From NCBI GenBank assembly GCA_017311315.1, contig CM029610.1:8680236-8744235 (forward strand): 64,000 nt of DNA, in the 5' to 3' direction. This DNA is from Dendrocalamus latiflorus. Lineage: Eukaryota; Streptophyta; Magnoliopsida; Poales; Poaceae. The notes beneath the pieces are model-generated. The model was not told the origin of the DNA. It searched no databases and saw only the letters and a program-made list of their open reading frames with translations. The translations under genes and the position numbers were made by a program. Below, one piece after another: positions 46,174 to 57,109 of the stretch; within the stretch, counting starts at the first letter, position 1; every line of letters starts with the position of its first letter.

Positions 46174-49130
46174 ATGAGCAACATGTCAAACGCGCATTCT
46201 TCAACATCATTGCCGGAGGCGTCCGCTCCAACATCAAGACGCCAAGGAAGAGGGCTATCAAAGAAGCCTGAGGGCCGACAGATCATCACAACGGTGAATG
46301 CATCTGGGGTCCCTATCCTTCCTCAAAAAGCAGTAAACGCATTCCGAACCATGGTCGGAGTAGTTGTACGAGAACGAATTGAGATCACATACAATTCGTG
46401 GAAGAACGTGCCTGACACTCAGAAACGTGAGCTGTGGACCGAAATTTTGGCATCGTTCGAGTTCCCAGAAGAACACCTGGACGATGTGCAACAACAAACC
46501 TACAAAGCGGCATGCAAAGCATGAAAGAACTTCAAGAGCACGCTTGTCAAGAAATACGTGGAGACGGACGAAACGCCTGTTCATAAATACCCATTCTTGG
46601 AACGACAATGGGAAGAGTTCAAGGCGATGAAAATGACCGAAGATTTCAAAAGTACAAGTGTGGCGCACAAGGCCCTCCAGGCAAAAAATACACACCCTCA
46701 CAGACTTGGCACAGCTGGGTATGCGGGTAAAATCGCGCAGTGGATGAAGGAGGATGAGCTGGCAGCTGCACAGGACATCGCCCCGCCGTTTTCCAATATC
46801 CCGGATGACCGCGCTCGAAATTGGATTAGAGCAAGGTCATCTACAACGACATCAGGGGACGTCACCTTTCGAAACCCTTCAGACCAGCAAGTGACCGAGC
46901 GCCTGGTAAGATATCGATCGAACTACGTAGCTTGTAATTACTCCACAACTTCGTACGAATTGAAATGACATGTCGTGCTCTTGCAGGAAGAGCTGAGTTT
47001 TCAATCTACCCTGGGATCATTCCAGGGAACAAGGGAGAATGATATGCTCTCCGTGGCCCTGGGAAACAAGGAGCACCCGGGCCGTACGAGAGGTCTTGGG
47101 CTTTACGTTCCTTGGAAACATGGTTTCCAAGATGACTCCGACATGTATCGGCGCAGGAAGAGAAACAAAGCCGAGCGTGACGCACAGCTACGAGAAGAGA
47201 TCAAGGAATCTCTTAGAGAGGAGCTATTAGCTCAGATGGCTGATGTAATCAGAGATGAGGTGCGGAAACAGACAGAAAGTCAGCAGGCCGCCACCGCCGC
47301 TCCTGTGCTAGCTAGCCCGCACAACCATCCGAGTAGCTGCGCGTCCAATCCGACGCAAACCTAGTCCAAATTTCCTGTGGACGACATCCTGGTAATAATT
47401 ATTACCTCTCGAATGCTTGCTCCATTGGTAGGCCTATTCGAGTAGCTAATTTTGTATCGTTATGTAGGAGCCTACGACGTGCAGGCTCCAAGTGAGATAT
47501 GGCTCCATTCCCTTGTACGCTGCTTGGGGCCAAGCATATTCGTCTGGTATCGGGGCCATGGTGCACGGTCAAGCTTTAGCGCCAGGCTTCGCAAAAGTTA
47601 ATGTGGATGGTGTGTATGCCAATTTTGAGGTGGTCCAGCTACCGAAGCCCCCCAACGACGAGATCGTGAATCTAGGACAGGCCATTGGAACATTCATCCA
47701 GTGGCCCAAAACCGACATCTCCCTGGAGGCTTCTTCACCGGTGGCAGGACCAGAAGTGCAGTGCGAACCACAACAACTTGCACTGGTGCCATCTCCACAC
47801 GGGCAGTGCGAACCACAGCTACCTGCACCGATGCTATCTCCACGGGTGCTATTCTCGCCAGAGCAACTTGCACCGTCTATACCATTACAGTCGACTAGCA
47901 TAAAGTCGACCCACAATCGAGGCAGTGGCCAGGGCAAATCAAAGACGAAGGATGATGACGATTTCCCGTCCATGTCATTGGCCCGCAAATTCGTGCTAGC
48001 TCAGCCGATGGTAGTCCAGGAAGAGCTCCAAAAACTAGGACTTAGTTGCCAAAGATTCCACCTTTGGTATATGGAAGAGTCCAATAAGCCAGAGGCAGAA
48101 CGGCGCTCAGATATCACTGTCAAATTCAAGCCGGAACATTTCTTGCACGAAGCTCAGGACTGTGTCTTCGTGGTGACCTTTGACGATATATTTGAACTTT
48201 TCACGCTCAACGCTCTCGACGCCTCACTCGTTCGATGCTGGACGTTGTAAATCTGTACAATCACAGTCTATGTTCACGTAATACCGATATATGTCACAAT
48301 TTGTTGCTTTCCTATGTTATATATAGATTCATGCTGACCGAAGCTAGATCATCGAAATCACAAATTGGTTTCCTGGACCCACGCTTGGTCGCCATTGATA
48401 CCATCATCGAGAATGCATCCTTCGTCGAGGACTATATTACAAAAGCACTGCTGGCTCACCAAGATAAGGAATTTGTTCTTATGCCATACAATGAGAAATT
48501 CCATTGGATTTTAATTGTAATTATACCAAAATGGAACAAGGCTATATACCTTGATTCTCTAAGTAAGAACAAATCCAAGTACAGAACTATCGCCCGAATA
48601 CTCGATAGGTACGTACATTGTACATTGTACTCTTTCTTTCCTTCCGAATAACTAATCTAACTTTTTCGAATAACGAAGATCGTTCGCCACATACGTTCAA
48701 CAAACACGTGACTCGACGACAGGGGCCAAGGCCTTGAAACATGATCGCAAGTTTCGGGTATTCGCTAGCTACACATTAATTAATCATATACAACACATAG
48801 TAGTAATGCCACTTGATTTAACACATTATATTTTTTGCAGTGCCACCAGCAGGAGCCGGGCAACACGTGTGGATACTACGTGTGCCACCATATGAGACTA
48901 CTCCTCGATTCCACCAAGATCACTAATTCTAAGGTTTGTCAATCTTCCCACATTTATTTCATACATGTCAGTTTTATATATGCGCGCGTTGATATTCCTA
49001 TCGACAGGCTGCGTCCATCTCTACATCTGCATTGACACAGCCGGATTTTGCAAAAATTCGAGGAGAGCTCATTTGGTTTTTGTGGTCAAAAGTCGTAAGA
49101 TCAGATGGAGAGTTCCACTGCCCAGAATGA
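46174..49130 (+). pseudogene. CACTA gene 2: Transposase_24-like, DUF8039-like and Ulp1-type protease regions
   Basis: TnpA-like partner gene with a C-terminal C48 (Ulp1/SENP) cysteine-protease domain, as known in some plant CACTA and Mutator elements. Likely exons: 46174-46905, 46987-47391, 47468-about 48245, about 48330-48608, 48679-48757, 48841-48933, 49008-49130, with GT/AG borders except around 48245-48330, where I could not settle the junction. Exon 1 has the Transposase_24-type region (residues about 50-240) and exon 2 a charged coiled coil. Exon 3 is a DUF8039-like segment plus Pro/Gln-rich linker. The protease shows FHW (His), YLDS (Asp) and GNTCGYYVC (Cys, preceded by a Gln), so the catalytic set is present. 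TGA at 46522 (Trp expected) and TAG at 47362 break exons 1 and 2. Confidence 0.8.
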
Positions 49131-49440
49131 TTTTTTATTGTAATTCTAAGTGCAAATACAGTGTAGATCTTTTACAATTGTGTATTTGTTAATGGATATT
49201 TTATTTCAACTCAATGAATTGATTTGCGAAATGGATGCTTTATGTTTGTGAAATGAAGTGCGTTGTCAATTGGATGTTTTATGTCTGTGAAATGAATTGA
49301 GATGTGAAATGTATCTGAAATGAAATTAGATGTGTGAATTGTATATGTTTATGTCTGTGATTATCTGCTTGTTTCAGAGGGCATGGCTAGCATTTCCTGA
49401 GGCTAGCCAATAAACAGAAATACATTTAGGGATTGAAGGG
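49131..49440. other. 3' region of CACTA gene 2
   Basis: AT-rich DNA with a loose repeat of TGGATGTTTTATGT(C/T)TGTGAAATG (about 49220-49350). No gene. Confidence 0.4.
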
Positions 49441-49862
49441 AATATCATAGACGGTTTTGAGTTAAAAACCGTCTGTGATAGCTGATAATCACAGACGGTT
49501 TGGAATTAAAAACCGTCTGTGATATCTGATAATCACAGACGGTTTTGAGTTAAAAACCGTCTGTGATAGCTGATAATCACAGACGGTTTTTAACTCAAAA
49601 CCGTCTGTGATTATCAGCTATCACAGACGGGTTTTAACTCAAAACCGTCTGTGATTATCAGATATCACAGACGGTTTTTAACTCCAAACCGTTTGTGATT
49701 ATCAGCTATCACAGACGGTTTTTAACTCAAAACCGTCTGTGATATCTGATAATCACAGACGGTTCAAAAACCGTCTGTGATGACCGTCGATTATCACTGA
49801 CCCATAAATACAGACGATTCACAAAACCGTCTGTGATGACGATTTCGAACCGTCTGTGATAA
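49441..49862. repeat. CACTA right subterminal repeat cluster
   Basis: At least sixteen alternating ATCACAGACGGTTT and AAACCGTCTGTGAT words, many fused as hairpins with GAGTTAAAAACCGTC spacers, ending 17 bases from the right terminus. Confidence 0.93.
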
Positions 49863-49882
49863 CCTTTTCTGTAGTAGTGGAC

Positions 49883-50262
49883 ATGTTTCTAGCTACATGT
49901 GGTACTTTTACTAGGTACATGTTTCTTTTTTATGAATTTCCTTTTGTAGTTGCTGCTTGTTCTTATGCTATCCATTTTTAAAAAAAATTGATCCCCTTCA
50001 TGTTATAAAGTTGTGTCACTCAGGATATGACTCTACGTTAGTATAGGCAGAAGTTCTAACTCAATTCGTTAAATATGGCCTAGTTCTAGTACCCAATTTT
50101 TATTATTGCATGTTTTTCAGCTATAATTCCGCTAGTGTTGGCTAAGCTTAGATGTGTACAAGGAGGGTACCTCCTAAGAATAGATGAAAATTTTAATCTA
50201 TCCGATCCACGAGTTAAATTCTTCTTTGTTGTTTGTTAACGGGTCTATTTTGTCTGTGCGGT
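49883..50262. other. Unassigned flank
   Basis: AT-rich, no gene or terminus recognised. Confidence 0.4.
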
Positions 50263-50271
50263 CTTTATTCC

Positions 50272-50608
50272 GAACGGAGCTTCCCTGTCCCTGCACGCAG
50301 TGTTCCTGTTCCCTCGATCTGGACCGCTCGCTATTGATCCAATGGCCCACCAATGCAAGTTTTTATATTTTCACCATTTGCCCATTTTTCACCTGAAATT
50401 TAAAAATAAAAATAGGTTAATCCATCATAAATAATTAAAAATATAGAGAGAAAATATTTTTTCTGTATTTTTTTATTATTTATGATGGATTAACCTATTT
50501 TTATTTTTAAATTTCAGGTGAAAATATAAAAACTTGTGCCGGTGGGCCGTTGGATCAATAGCGAGCGGTCGAGAGAACACCGCGCACGGGGACAGGGAAG
50601 TCGTTTTC
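50272..50608. mobile_element. Fold-back MITE (Mutator type), 337 bp, 9-bp TSD
   Basis: CTTTATTCC at 50263-50271 and 50609-50617. The two halves are near-complete inverted copies (GAACGGAGCTTCCCTGTCCC / complement of ..GGGACAGGGAAGTCGTTTTC; CAAGTTTTTATATTTTCACC with its mirror), joined at an AT-rich centre near 50440. The 9-bp TSD and long inverted repeat indicate a Mutator-derived MITE. Confidence 0.88.
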
Positions 50609-50617
50609 CTTTATTCC

Positions 50618-51234
50618 TTGTGTTCATGCTTCCTACACCCCCTCACCATCCCCACAAATTGGCCTTATTTTTTTTAATCGGACAAATTGGGCCTAATTTT
50701 TATAGGCCGAATTGGGCTTATTATTTAATAGGCAGAATTAGGCTTTTTTGGAACATCTGGGCTCCATTAATTGGAGGGCAACTGATGAAGTCAGCATGCA
50801 CAGAACAGCCCAAAAAACGTGGCCGATAGAAACAGCCCAAAAGGGCAGCCCACAACAATAAAAGCCCACAAGCGAATGAGTACAAATTTTAACTTATGGG
50901 GCAAATCAACATCATCATTAACAGCCCTTAGCCCATAACAACCTTAATGGGTACAAAAGCAAAAAAAACATGCCTTCCGTTTTGCTCAAACCAAAGCGCT
51001 TAGTTTAGCCCATAACAACCTTAATGGGTACAAAAGCAAAAAACATTCTTATTAGCCCCGTTAAGAATAACGGGCAACGGGGAACACCAAGGACACAACA
51101 TGACACAGGAAGGAAGCGTGACCCTTAGGTGATAAATCAAAGCGTAACCCTTATGTGATAAATCAAGGGCCTAGAAGTGTGACTGAAAAATAAGGAGTTT
51201 TTTCAGTCGCCTGGGAATCAGAGGGCCCAAATAC
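50618..51234. other. Unassigned, left of duplication copy 2
   Basis: Contains a short local duplication (TAGCCCATAACAACCTTAATGGGTACAAAAGC at about 50929-50960 and 51007-51038). No gene. Confidence 0.45.
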
Positions 51235-52280
51235 GTTTGCCTTTCCCGCCAAGCCGCCCTGCAAAAAGTCAATAAACCAGGGTTAACTACACCACATGCA
51301 GTCGGTTGATCAGCAGCATAATAGACGATGCTAACGGATGGACTGGAAATCAAATGCAGCTGTGCGAATGATGATTTCACACAATGTCAGCACAGTACGA
51401 ATCTATAGTGTTTCACAACACCATAATACTGCTCTAGACCTCTAGTACCGGTCGGTGACATGTGCAAAGTCTTGTCATTGCCTTCGTTTAATTGGTTGTA
51501 ACTCTGGCTCCGGGCTTCGCCAGTTCGCCACGGAAAAGCCCATGCATACGAACTCTAGCAGGGGAATTTAGTAGCTCCGGTTTTCTTTATAACTCACTTC
51601 GGACACTTGTGCGTGTCAAATTTGAGTTTTGCATGGCATGCAAAACTATTGCAAATATGTGCAGATTCTAGGACGGATTAGTGTTGGCACTGCGGTTCCA
51701 GTGTCACCGGGAAACCAGAGTAAGATTCTCCATCAACAATAGCATCTCACTCCAGCTCCAAGAATTGTCAAACTGTGTGGCATGGGAGGTACCAAAAAGA
51801 CCTCAGATTACATGAGATGCCCCGTATCTTTTTTTCCTAAAAAAAGTTTGGCATCCCTTGTGCTTTTCTCTTTCTTCTTTCTTTCGTTTCTGCAGAAAGA
51901 CTGAAGCCCCTGCCACTTGTCTCTCTCTCTCACTCTTCTCTTTGTAAAAGATTGAGGTTCTTCTCTGAAGTCGGAAATTGACGGTATTCCAATTCACATG
52001 AACATTTTTGCTTGGGCGTAAATGTCCAGTCCCGCCATAAGACAAGGTTCTTCTCTGAAGTCGGAAATTGACGGTATTCCAATCCACATGATCATTTTTT
52101 TTCTTGTGCGTAAATGTCCAGTCCCGCCATAGGACAAGATTAGCTATTGTTGAAAAACCAAGTCCACAAAGATCCAGTATCATGTGTGCAATTTCTCCCA
52201 TTCGCCTTTTGGCAGAGGCCGTTGCATGTTACTTTTCATGCAGTCACATTTGCTTCAGAGACGATTGTAGCAAATTGGCA
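51235..52280. repeat. Segmental duplication copy 2, blocks B'-C'-D'
   Basis: Paralogous to 4345-4884, 5435-5815 and 10946-11104, here contiguous and free of the insertions that separate them in copy 1. It forms the 3' flank of the minus-strand gene at 52585-53022. A tandem duplication of about 90 bp (GGTTCTTCTCTGAAGTCGG) lies at 51950-52135. Confidence 0.8.
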
Positions 52281-52584
52281 TGAACAAAATCCATATGCCC
52301 AATTCATAGACTACAGTGATCATGGCCAGTTTCATCTTTCATTTCCACTAGGCCTTTGCATTCACCTTGCGTTGTCATTTGTGAATCACACCCAGTCATG
52401 GTATATTGAATCCAAAGCATCAATTCCTATACCCATGCAGACCTATACATATTATATCATGATGGTTGAAGTTCGACGAGCCTTCTACTGCGATTTCACA
52501 GCAAGAGCGTGCGTAATATTGTTTACAAAAAAAAAAGAAGAGAAGGAAGACGAGGGATATGGAATTAAGATCATTTATACCTCC

Positions 52585-53022
52585 TCATGGTTTTGGCTCG
52601 GTGTACAGGAAGAAGCCGTAGAAGCCTCCTAAAACAGTTGCCCCGGCCATGGCCCAAACCAGAACCTGCACTGGGAAAGGCATGATGGCTGCCACCTTGT
52701 ACGAGAACACGGCGGTGAGCATGGTGGTGAGCAGCCACACAGCCACCTTGAGGCGTTCCCGTCGGGGCGACTCGGGGCGCTCCTTCTCGTACTGACGCAG
52801 GCAGTAGAAGAGCAGGACAAGGACCAGGTAGGAGAATACCACGAAGGAGATGGCCCAAAAGTCTCTGTTCGATCTGTACACTGCCATGACCGAGTTGAAC
52901 GTCAGGAACAAGAAGCCGAACAAGGTGAGCAACGAGGGGCCTTGATGGCCGTCGTCGTCTTCTCGATCCATCTGCGGCGGCGGCTGGTCGCGCAGAGGTC
53001 GCTCGAGCTGGCCATGTTCCAT
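52585..53022 (-). CDS. Small four-helix membrane protein, 145 aa (grass family of unknown function, DUF6490-like)
   Basis: Complete frame from ATG 53022 to TGA 52585. A hydrophilic, Pro/Asp-rich N-terminus (1-29) precedes four hydrophobic segments at about 30-49, 55-75, 91-112 and 116-140. A basic/acidic loop (76-90, with SPRRERLK) lies between segments 2 and 3, and the tail is a short TEPKP. No signal peptide is evident and no enzyme motif is seen, so it is an integral membrane protein of unknown role. It resembles small multi-spanning proteins that are expanded in tandem in grasses; the DUF6490 name is from memory and tentative. The neighbouring duplication blocks suggest it is the surviving member of a tandem set. 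An overlapping 182-codon ORF (52571-53119, other frame) has no such hydrophobic pattern and is rejected. Confidence 0.75.
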   Translation of the reverse strand: MEHGQLERPLRDQPPPQMDREDDDGHQGPSLLTLFGFLFLTFNSVMAVYRSNRDFWAISFVVFSYLVLVLLFYCLRQYEKERPESPRRERLKVAVWLLTTMLTAVFSYKVAAIMPFPVQVLVWAMAGATVLGGFYGFFLYTEPKP

Positions 53023-54765
53023 GGAATGCTGAGTTGCAGCCGGCTTTGAGCTGATAGTACGTACGGCGGTACGGGTTAGCGTCTAGGTAGTTATATTCTC
53101 GATCGGCGAATGGATGCACAGCCAGAGCAAATCAAATTCCGGCGAGAAGTCGTTGACAAATCTGAAAATTTTGGAGAAGCTCAGGTTTTAGATTCGTAAA
53201 GAAAAGTGAAGTAAATACGCATACATATGAGCATTTGGATCAGGTCGACCAAGAAGCTCTGCATGGCAGCACGAACAAGCAAGTTTTAAGATTCAAAAGA
53301 GGAACATTATGGTTTCTTCAAAAAAAAAAAGAGAGGAACATCATGGGCGTGATTGGTTACTTGGTTGCTTGTAGGCTAGCCCAAAAAAGCAACCATGTTG
53401 AGCTAAGCCATGCTAAATTCATGCAATAGAGGGTTGTTTGGTTGCCTATTATAAGTTGGACAGGTCGAGTAGTGAAGTTGTTTGGTTGTCCGTATGTAAC
53501 ATGAGATGGTGAGATTACCTCTGCCTAAATTTGCTTGTACGATATGAAAATTTGGCCAGGTCCTAACCATATTGGAACTGATATGACTTTAATCGGCAAA
53601 AAAGCATACTAATTTCAATTGATGCTATTAAATAAATAGATTGCTGAAACAAATTAATCACTATATGATATATGAATTAACAAAGAGTAACCCTCATTAA
53701 GATTGTTCTTGCTAACCCTGGTAAATTGATATTACCAATGGACACTACTCTGCTTCTCAAATTGAAGAAAGAACTAAAATAGAAGTCATTCAATTAAAAC
53801 CCCAGTTCTCAGGATTGAAAGAAGCAGTAGAAGCAACAAATAATTTATGAGAACAAAATGGACCCCACGGAACCAATGCAAATCTGAATACTTGGAAAGT
53901 ACCATATTCGTAATGAAACGTCATGTAAATTTGATCGTTTGGAATTTGGACGACGAAGCTGATTTGAACTAGCAAGCATGCTTAAAGATCAAACTAGCAC
54001 AAAGATGTTAAGTAAATCTACAAACTGAAACATTTGGATGAGGCCGACCAAGAGAGACTCAGCATGGCAGCATGAGCATGCAACTTCAACTTCCAGATTT
54101 GAAAAAAAGTAGTAGTGTAAATTTTGAACATGCCCAATTTGAGCACGTAGCTGATTTGCATGGCAAGCTGCAGTCCCGAAGTTAAAATTGATTTAGCCAT
54201 GTAAGTTAATTTGGAGTAAAAATTTGAAATTCATCTAGCACGAAGTCGTCATTAACAGGAACATCCAGATATACCATCAATATTCAATAGTACGATGAAT
54301 CCTCGGAGATAAGCCCATTTCAACCTTGCGGGAACTGGTTGAGAAAACAAGCAAGGTTAGGATAAATAAACACCAGAGAAACGCAGGACGACGAACACGC
54401 TCGGCTCTGCTGATAGAACGGAGCTCGCGCGACGACGGAAGTAGAACAACACCGCAAGTCCGCAGTGTTTGAACCAGATAGGGACTTACATGTAAATCCT
54501 GGACAACTAGGGGGGTTGTCGATTATTTGCGATGGTGCTGGCTGGTATTTATAGCCAGTGCGGGGGCAGGACAGGAGGAGGTGGGTTCCCCGTCGATAAT
54601 ACCACGAACCACTCCGGTGATTCAAGGAAGCTTCGCGGAAGCTGCGCGATTTAATTTTCCAATATTCTTTTGGTTTTCTTATTTTGCAAAGGACAGCGTG
54701 ATTGACAAAGGCCTCGCCTTTTGTTTTTGTTTTGTTTTTTGCGTGAGAGGAGAATAAACGTTTGT
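53023..54765. other. 5' region upstream of the membrane-protein gene
   Basis: No second protein is convincing. A repeated motif (CAGCATGGCAGCA..GAGCATGCAA-like) near 53255-53285 and 54058-54085 hints at a small internal duplication. The TATA box at 54546 could serve a leader exon spliced to the gene at 53022 (possible donor near 54330), but this is unproven. Confidence 0.4.
54546..54554 (-). promoter_or_regulatory. TATA box, minus strand
   Basis: Minus-strand GGCTATAAATACCAGCC, a textbook TATA, followed downstream by a stop-poor leader-like stretch to about 54330. The likely target is the gene at 52585-53022, about 1.5 kb away, through a 5'-UTR intron, or a non-coding transcript. Confidence 0.45.
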
Positions 54766-55880
54766 TTTATCAAGGTTGTTTTCTTGTATATAGTACAACT
54801 TAATTACTCGGGTTCTAGACTTCTAGTGTATACTGTACAGTGAGCAAAAAATGCAGCAGTGTTGCTGTCTTGTTTCTCCATGATTTGAGTCAGCAGCAAA
54901 CTTTGCCAGGACACCCGTAGTCTTCACAGTTCGCTTGAAGAAGAAGAAGAAGAAGAAGAAGAAGAAGAAGAAGAAGAAGAAGAAGAAGAAGAAGAAGAAG
55001 AAGGCTTTGGCTGCTTGCATTGTAGATACCAACGACAAACCTCCGGACTCTTCGGTATATATCCCATCTCTCTCACACACTCATGCGCAGTGTTGCTGCT
55101 CGACTGGGAATATGCAGAGTTGTATATCCTTCAAGTTCCAGCCTTTCAGATGGCCCAATTTGCTGTAGGCAGAAGTGATAAGCAACGTCCCAGTGGCGCT
55201 CTGTCGAAACACGAACAGAGCACGTCAGAAAAGGTCATCAACACAGTCGGAGTAAACTACATAATGCTGTAACATATTCGTAGGAGAATGCAAGTGGCGC
55301 GAAATTACGTGATTAAGCATTTTTTTACTCACTTGAATAATGCACAAATCAGCTAACCAAGTGTTCGAGCGAGCAATGTAGCATATCAGGGTTGGGATGA
55401 CCTCTCTTTAAGCTATGTCCTGTCATCATCATGTAATGTAAATCATATCAGGGTTGAAAAATAAAGGTATCTGTTAATTTTTTTTTATTTAGCCTGCTTT
55501 CAGGTTTCGAAACAAATGAAGAGCTGGATTTAAGCATTGGAGGAAAACAGAGGCTCAAAATGGCATGAAACCCACGCAATAACGACCCCCTGTTGACAAG
55601 AAGGTCGGCTAGCCCCTCCCAAGGAGCAGCAGCCAACAAAATAGACATCTTCAAAGGCAAGGAGGAAGCAATTTGAATATCCATTAATTATTGCAGTCTA
55701 TGTTCGTATCCATTAATTATTGCAGTCTATGTTCGTACTCGTAATTTCCAAATGCGCGGCTCCCATGAACCACACTTGTAGGTATTTTACACTCAGACAA
55801 AAGAAAAATACTAAAATCCCTATGTCCCTCTCGAACAAACAGGGTCCTGAAAGAGAAAAATTACGCATACGCATACGCAT
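54766..55880. repeat. Segmental duplication copy 2, block A'
   Basis: Paralogue of 2966-4240 with the MITE absent. It follows the gene's 5' side, so the repeating unit is B-C-D-gene-A. Confidence 0.8.
54937..55003. repeat. (GAA)n microsatellite, about 22 repeats
   Basis: Uninterrupted GAA run that opens poly-Lys/poly-Phe ORFs. The equivalent place in copy 1 (about 3140-3170) has no GAA run. Confidence 0.97.
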
Positions 55881-56262
55881 GCAAGGCAATGAGACATGCA
55901 GGTCATTGAATTCTCAGCTAGTTTGCCTAGGAAATTTTTGTACGAATAATCTATATTTTATTCGAAACTACAGAAATATACCCGCGGAATTTTTTTTTAC
56001 AAAAATAGGCTCCAGTCGTCTAATGGGGGGTGACTGGAGCCTATCGTCCAACCGGGAGGCGACACGTAGGAAATATGCCAACGGTTGGACGAATTATTGC
56101 TATCTCCCGAGCGTTGAGCAACTGCAAGACGAATTATTGTTGTCTCCCGAGCGTTGAGCGACTGTATTGCAGTCGCTGTACGGTTGGGCGACTATAATTG
56201 CAGTCGCCCAACGCCAGGGTGACATGGGGCCTTAAGGCAGCTCACTCGGCCGCCGCCACTGC

Positions 56263-56480
56263 TTGCGCATTTTTTTCACTCATTCTGCGCGCAGAGAAGA
56301 AAGAGAGAAGAGAAAAGAAGAGGAGAGGAAGGAGGGGGAGAAGAGGAGAGGGAGAAAAGGAGAGGGAGAAGAGGGAGAGGAGGAGAGGAGAGGGAGAAGA
56401 AGGAGAGGAGGAGAGAGGGAGAAGGAGGAGTGGAAGCTATTTCATCTATTTAGATCCACAGATTCAGATATTTTTTGATT
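56263..56480. repeat. GA-rich low-complexity tract in the MULE leader
   Basis: GAGAAG/GGAGAG-rich stretch at about 56293-56430 that keeps Glu/Arg ORFs open. It probably lies in the transposase 5' leader and is not a gene. Confidence 0.7.
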
Positions 56481-56724
56481 ATTTTGTATTTTGCAGTATT
56501 ATCTTTATGAAATATTAGTGTTAGTAAAAATTGTAGATGTAGAAAATTTAGTACAGTTTTAGTATAGAAATGTTAGTACAGAAAAGTTTTAGTATACATT
56601 TTTAGTATGGAACATTTTGTAGTATAGAAATTTTAGCACAATTTTTAGTATAGAAAGTTTAGTATTGTGCGATGTTATTTGACATGTCGCAAAATTGAAA
56701 CATATATGCAGGCCGACATCATCA

Positions 56725-57109
56725 ATGGCAGTAGCCACTACATTGAGAGTGCATTACGGTGCTGGAACCATTCGTGAAGGTCCGAATGGTGTAGATTTGA
56801 GCGGTTTTTCGCAAGTCACTCTCGTACTTCCGGATGGCGAGAATGCTCGAATCGCAGATGTGCTGCATTGGCTGACCCAGAGTTTTTCATTGGACCCCGA
56901 GGTGTGCAGCGTCGTCGTGCAAGGGCTTTGGAACCGGTCTCTCACGGACATCAGATGGGAGCTGAAGACATTGATGCGTACTGCTTCGTGGAAGGGCTTT
57001 GTGCAAGGGTGCCGGCGCCGTGGATACGAGTGTGTCCTGCTTGTGCAACCATGCTCACTAGAAGCAGCTGCGCAAACTCATGCGTCTGCTCTTGCTTCGA
57101 GAGATGCTA
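56725..57109 (+). pseudogene. MULE transposase, N-terminal piece
   Basis: Begins at ATG 56725, 15 bases after a good acceptor (TATGCAG). About 128 residues of the N-terminal domain of rice-type MULE transposases: a beta-rich start (LRVHYGAG.., residues 6-40), then a helical part. The gypsy LTR cuts the frame after codon GCT at 57109 and supplies the TAG. The matching central part of the transposase is not recovered on the other side (next homology at about 60915), so DNA was lost with the insertion. Confidence 0.7.

Larger units (their letters stand above)
18423..49879 (+). mobile_element. Complete CACTA (En/Spm) transposon, 31.5 kb, TSD GAC
   Basis: The left terminus CACTACTACAGAAA (18423) is mirrored by TTTCTGTAGTAGTG ending at 49879, flanked by GAC at 18420-18422 and 49880-49882. 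CACTA elements make 3-bp TSDs. Subterminal repeats of the type TATCACAGACGGTTTT, arranged as inverted pairs, lie inside both ends and in two internal clusters. Contents in order: minus-strand cargo ORF, Tnp2 transposase frame, two long hairpins, and a second gene with Transposase_24-like and Ulp1-like regions. A 20.3-kb LTR element (22374-42721) sits inside the Tnp2 frame. Without it and the extra TACCC the CACTA is about 11.1 kb, ordinary for an autonomous-sized element. Confidence 0.95.

Noticed and set aside
52571..53119. 182-codon ORF overlapping the membrane-protein gene
   Set aside because: Shadow frame: Arg/His-rich, no domain, while the 145-codon frame has a clear four-helix pattern.
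54823..55168. ORFs with poly-Phe or poly-Lys
   Set aside because: Translation of the GAA microsatellite.
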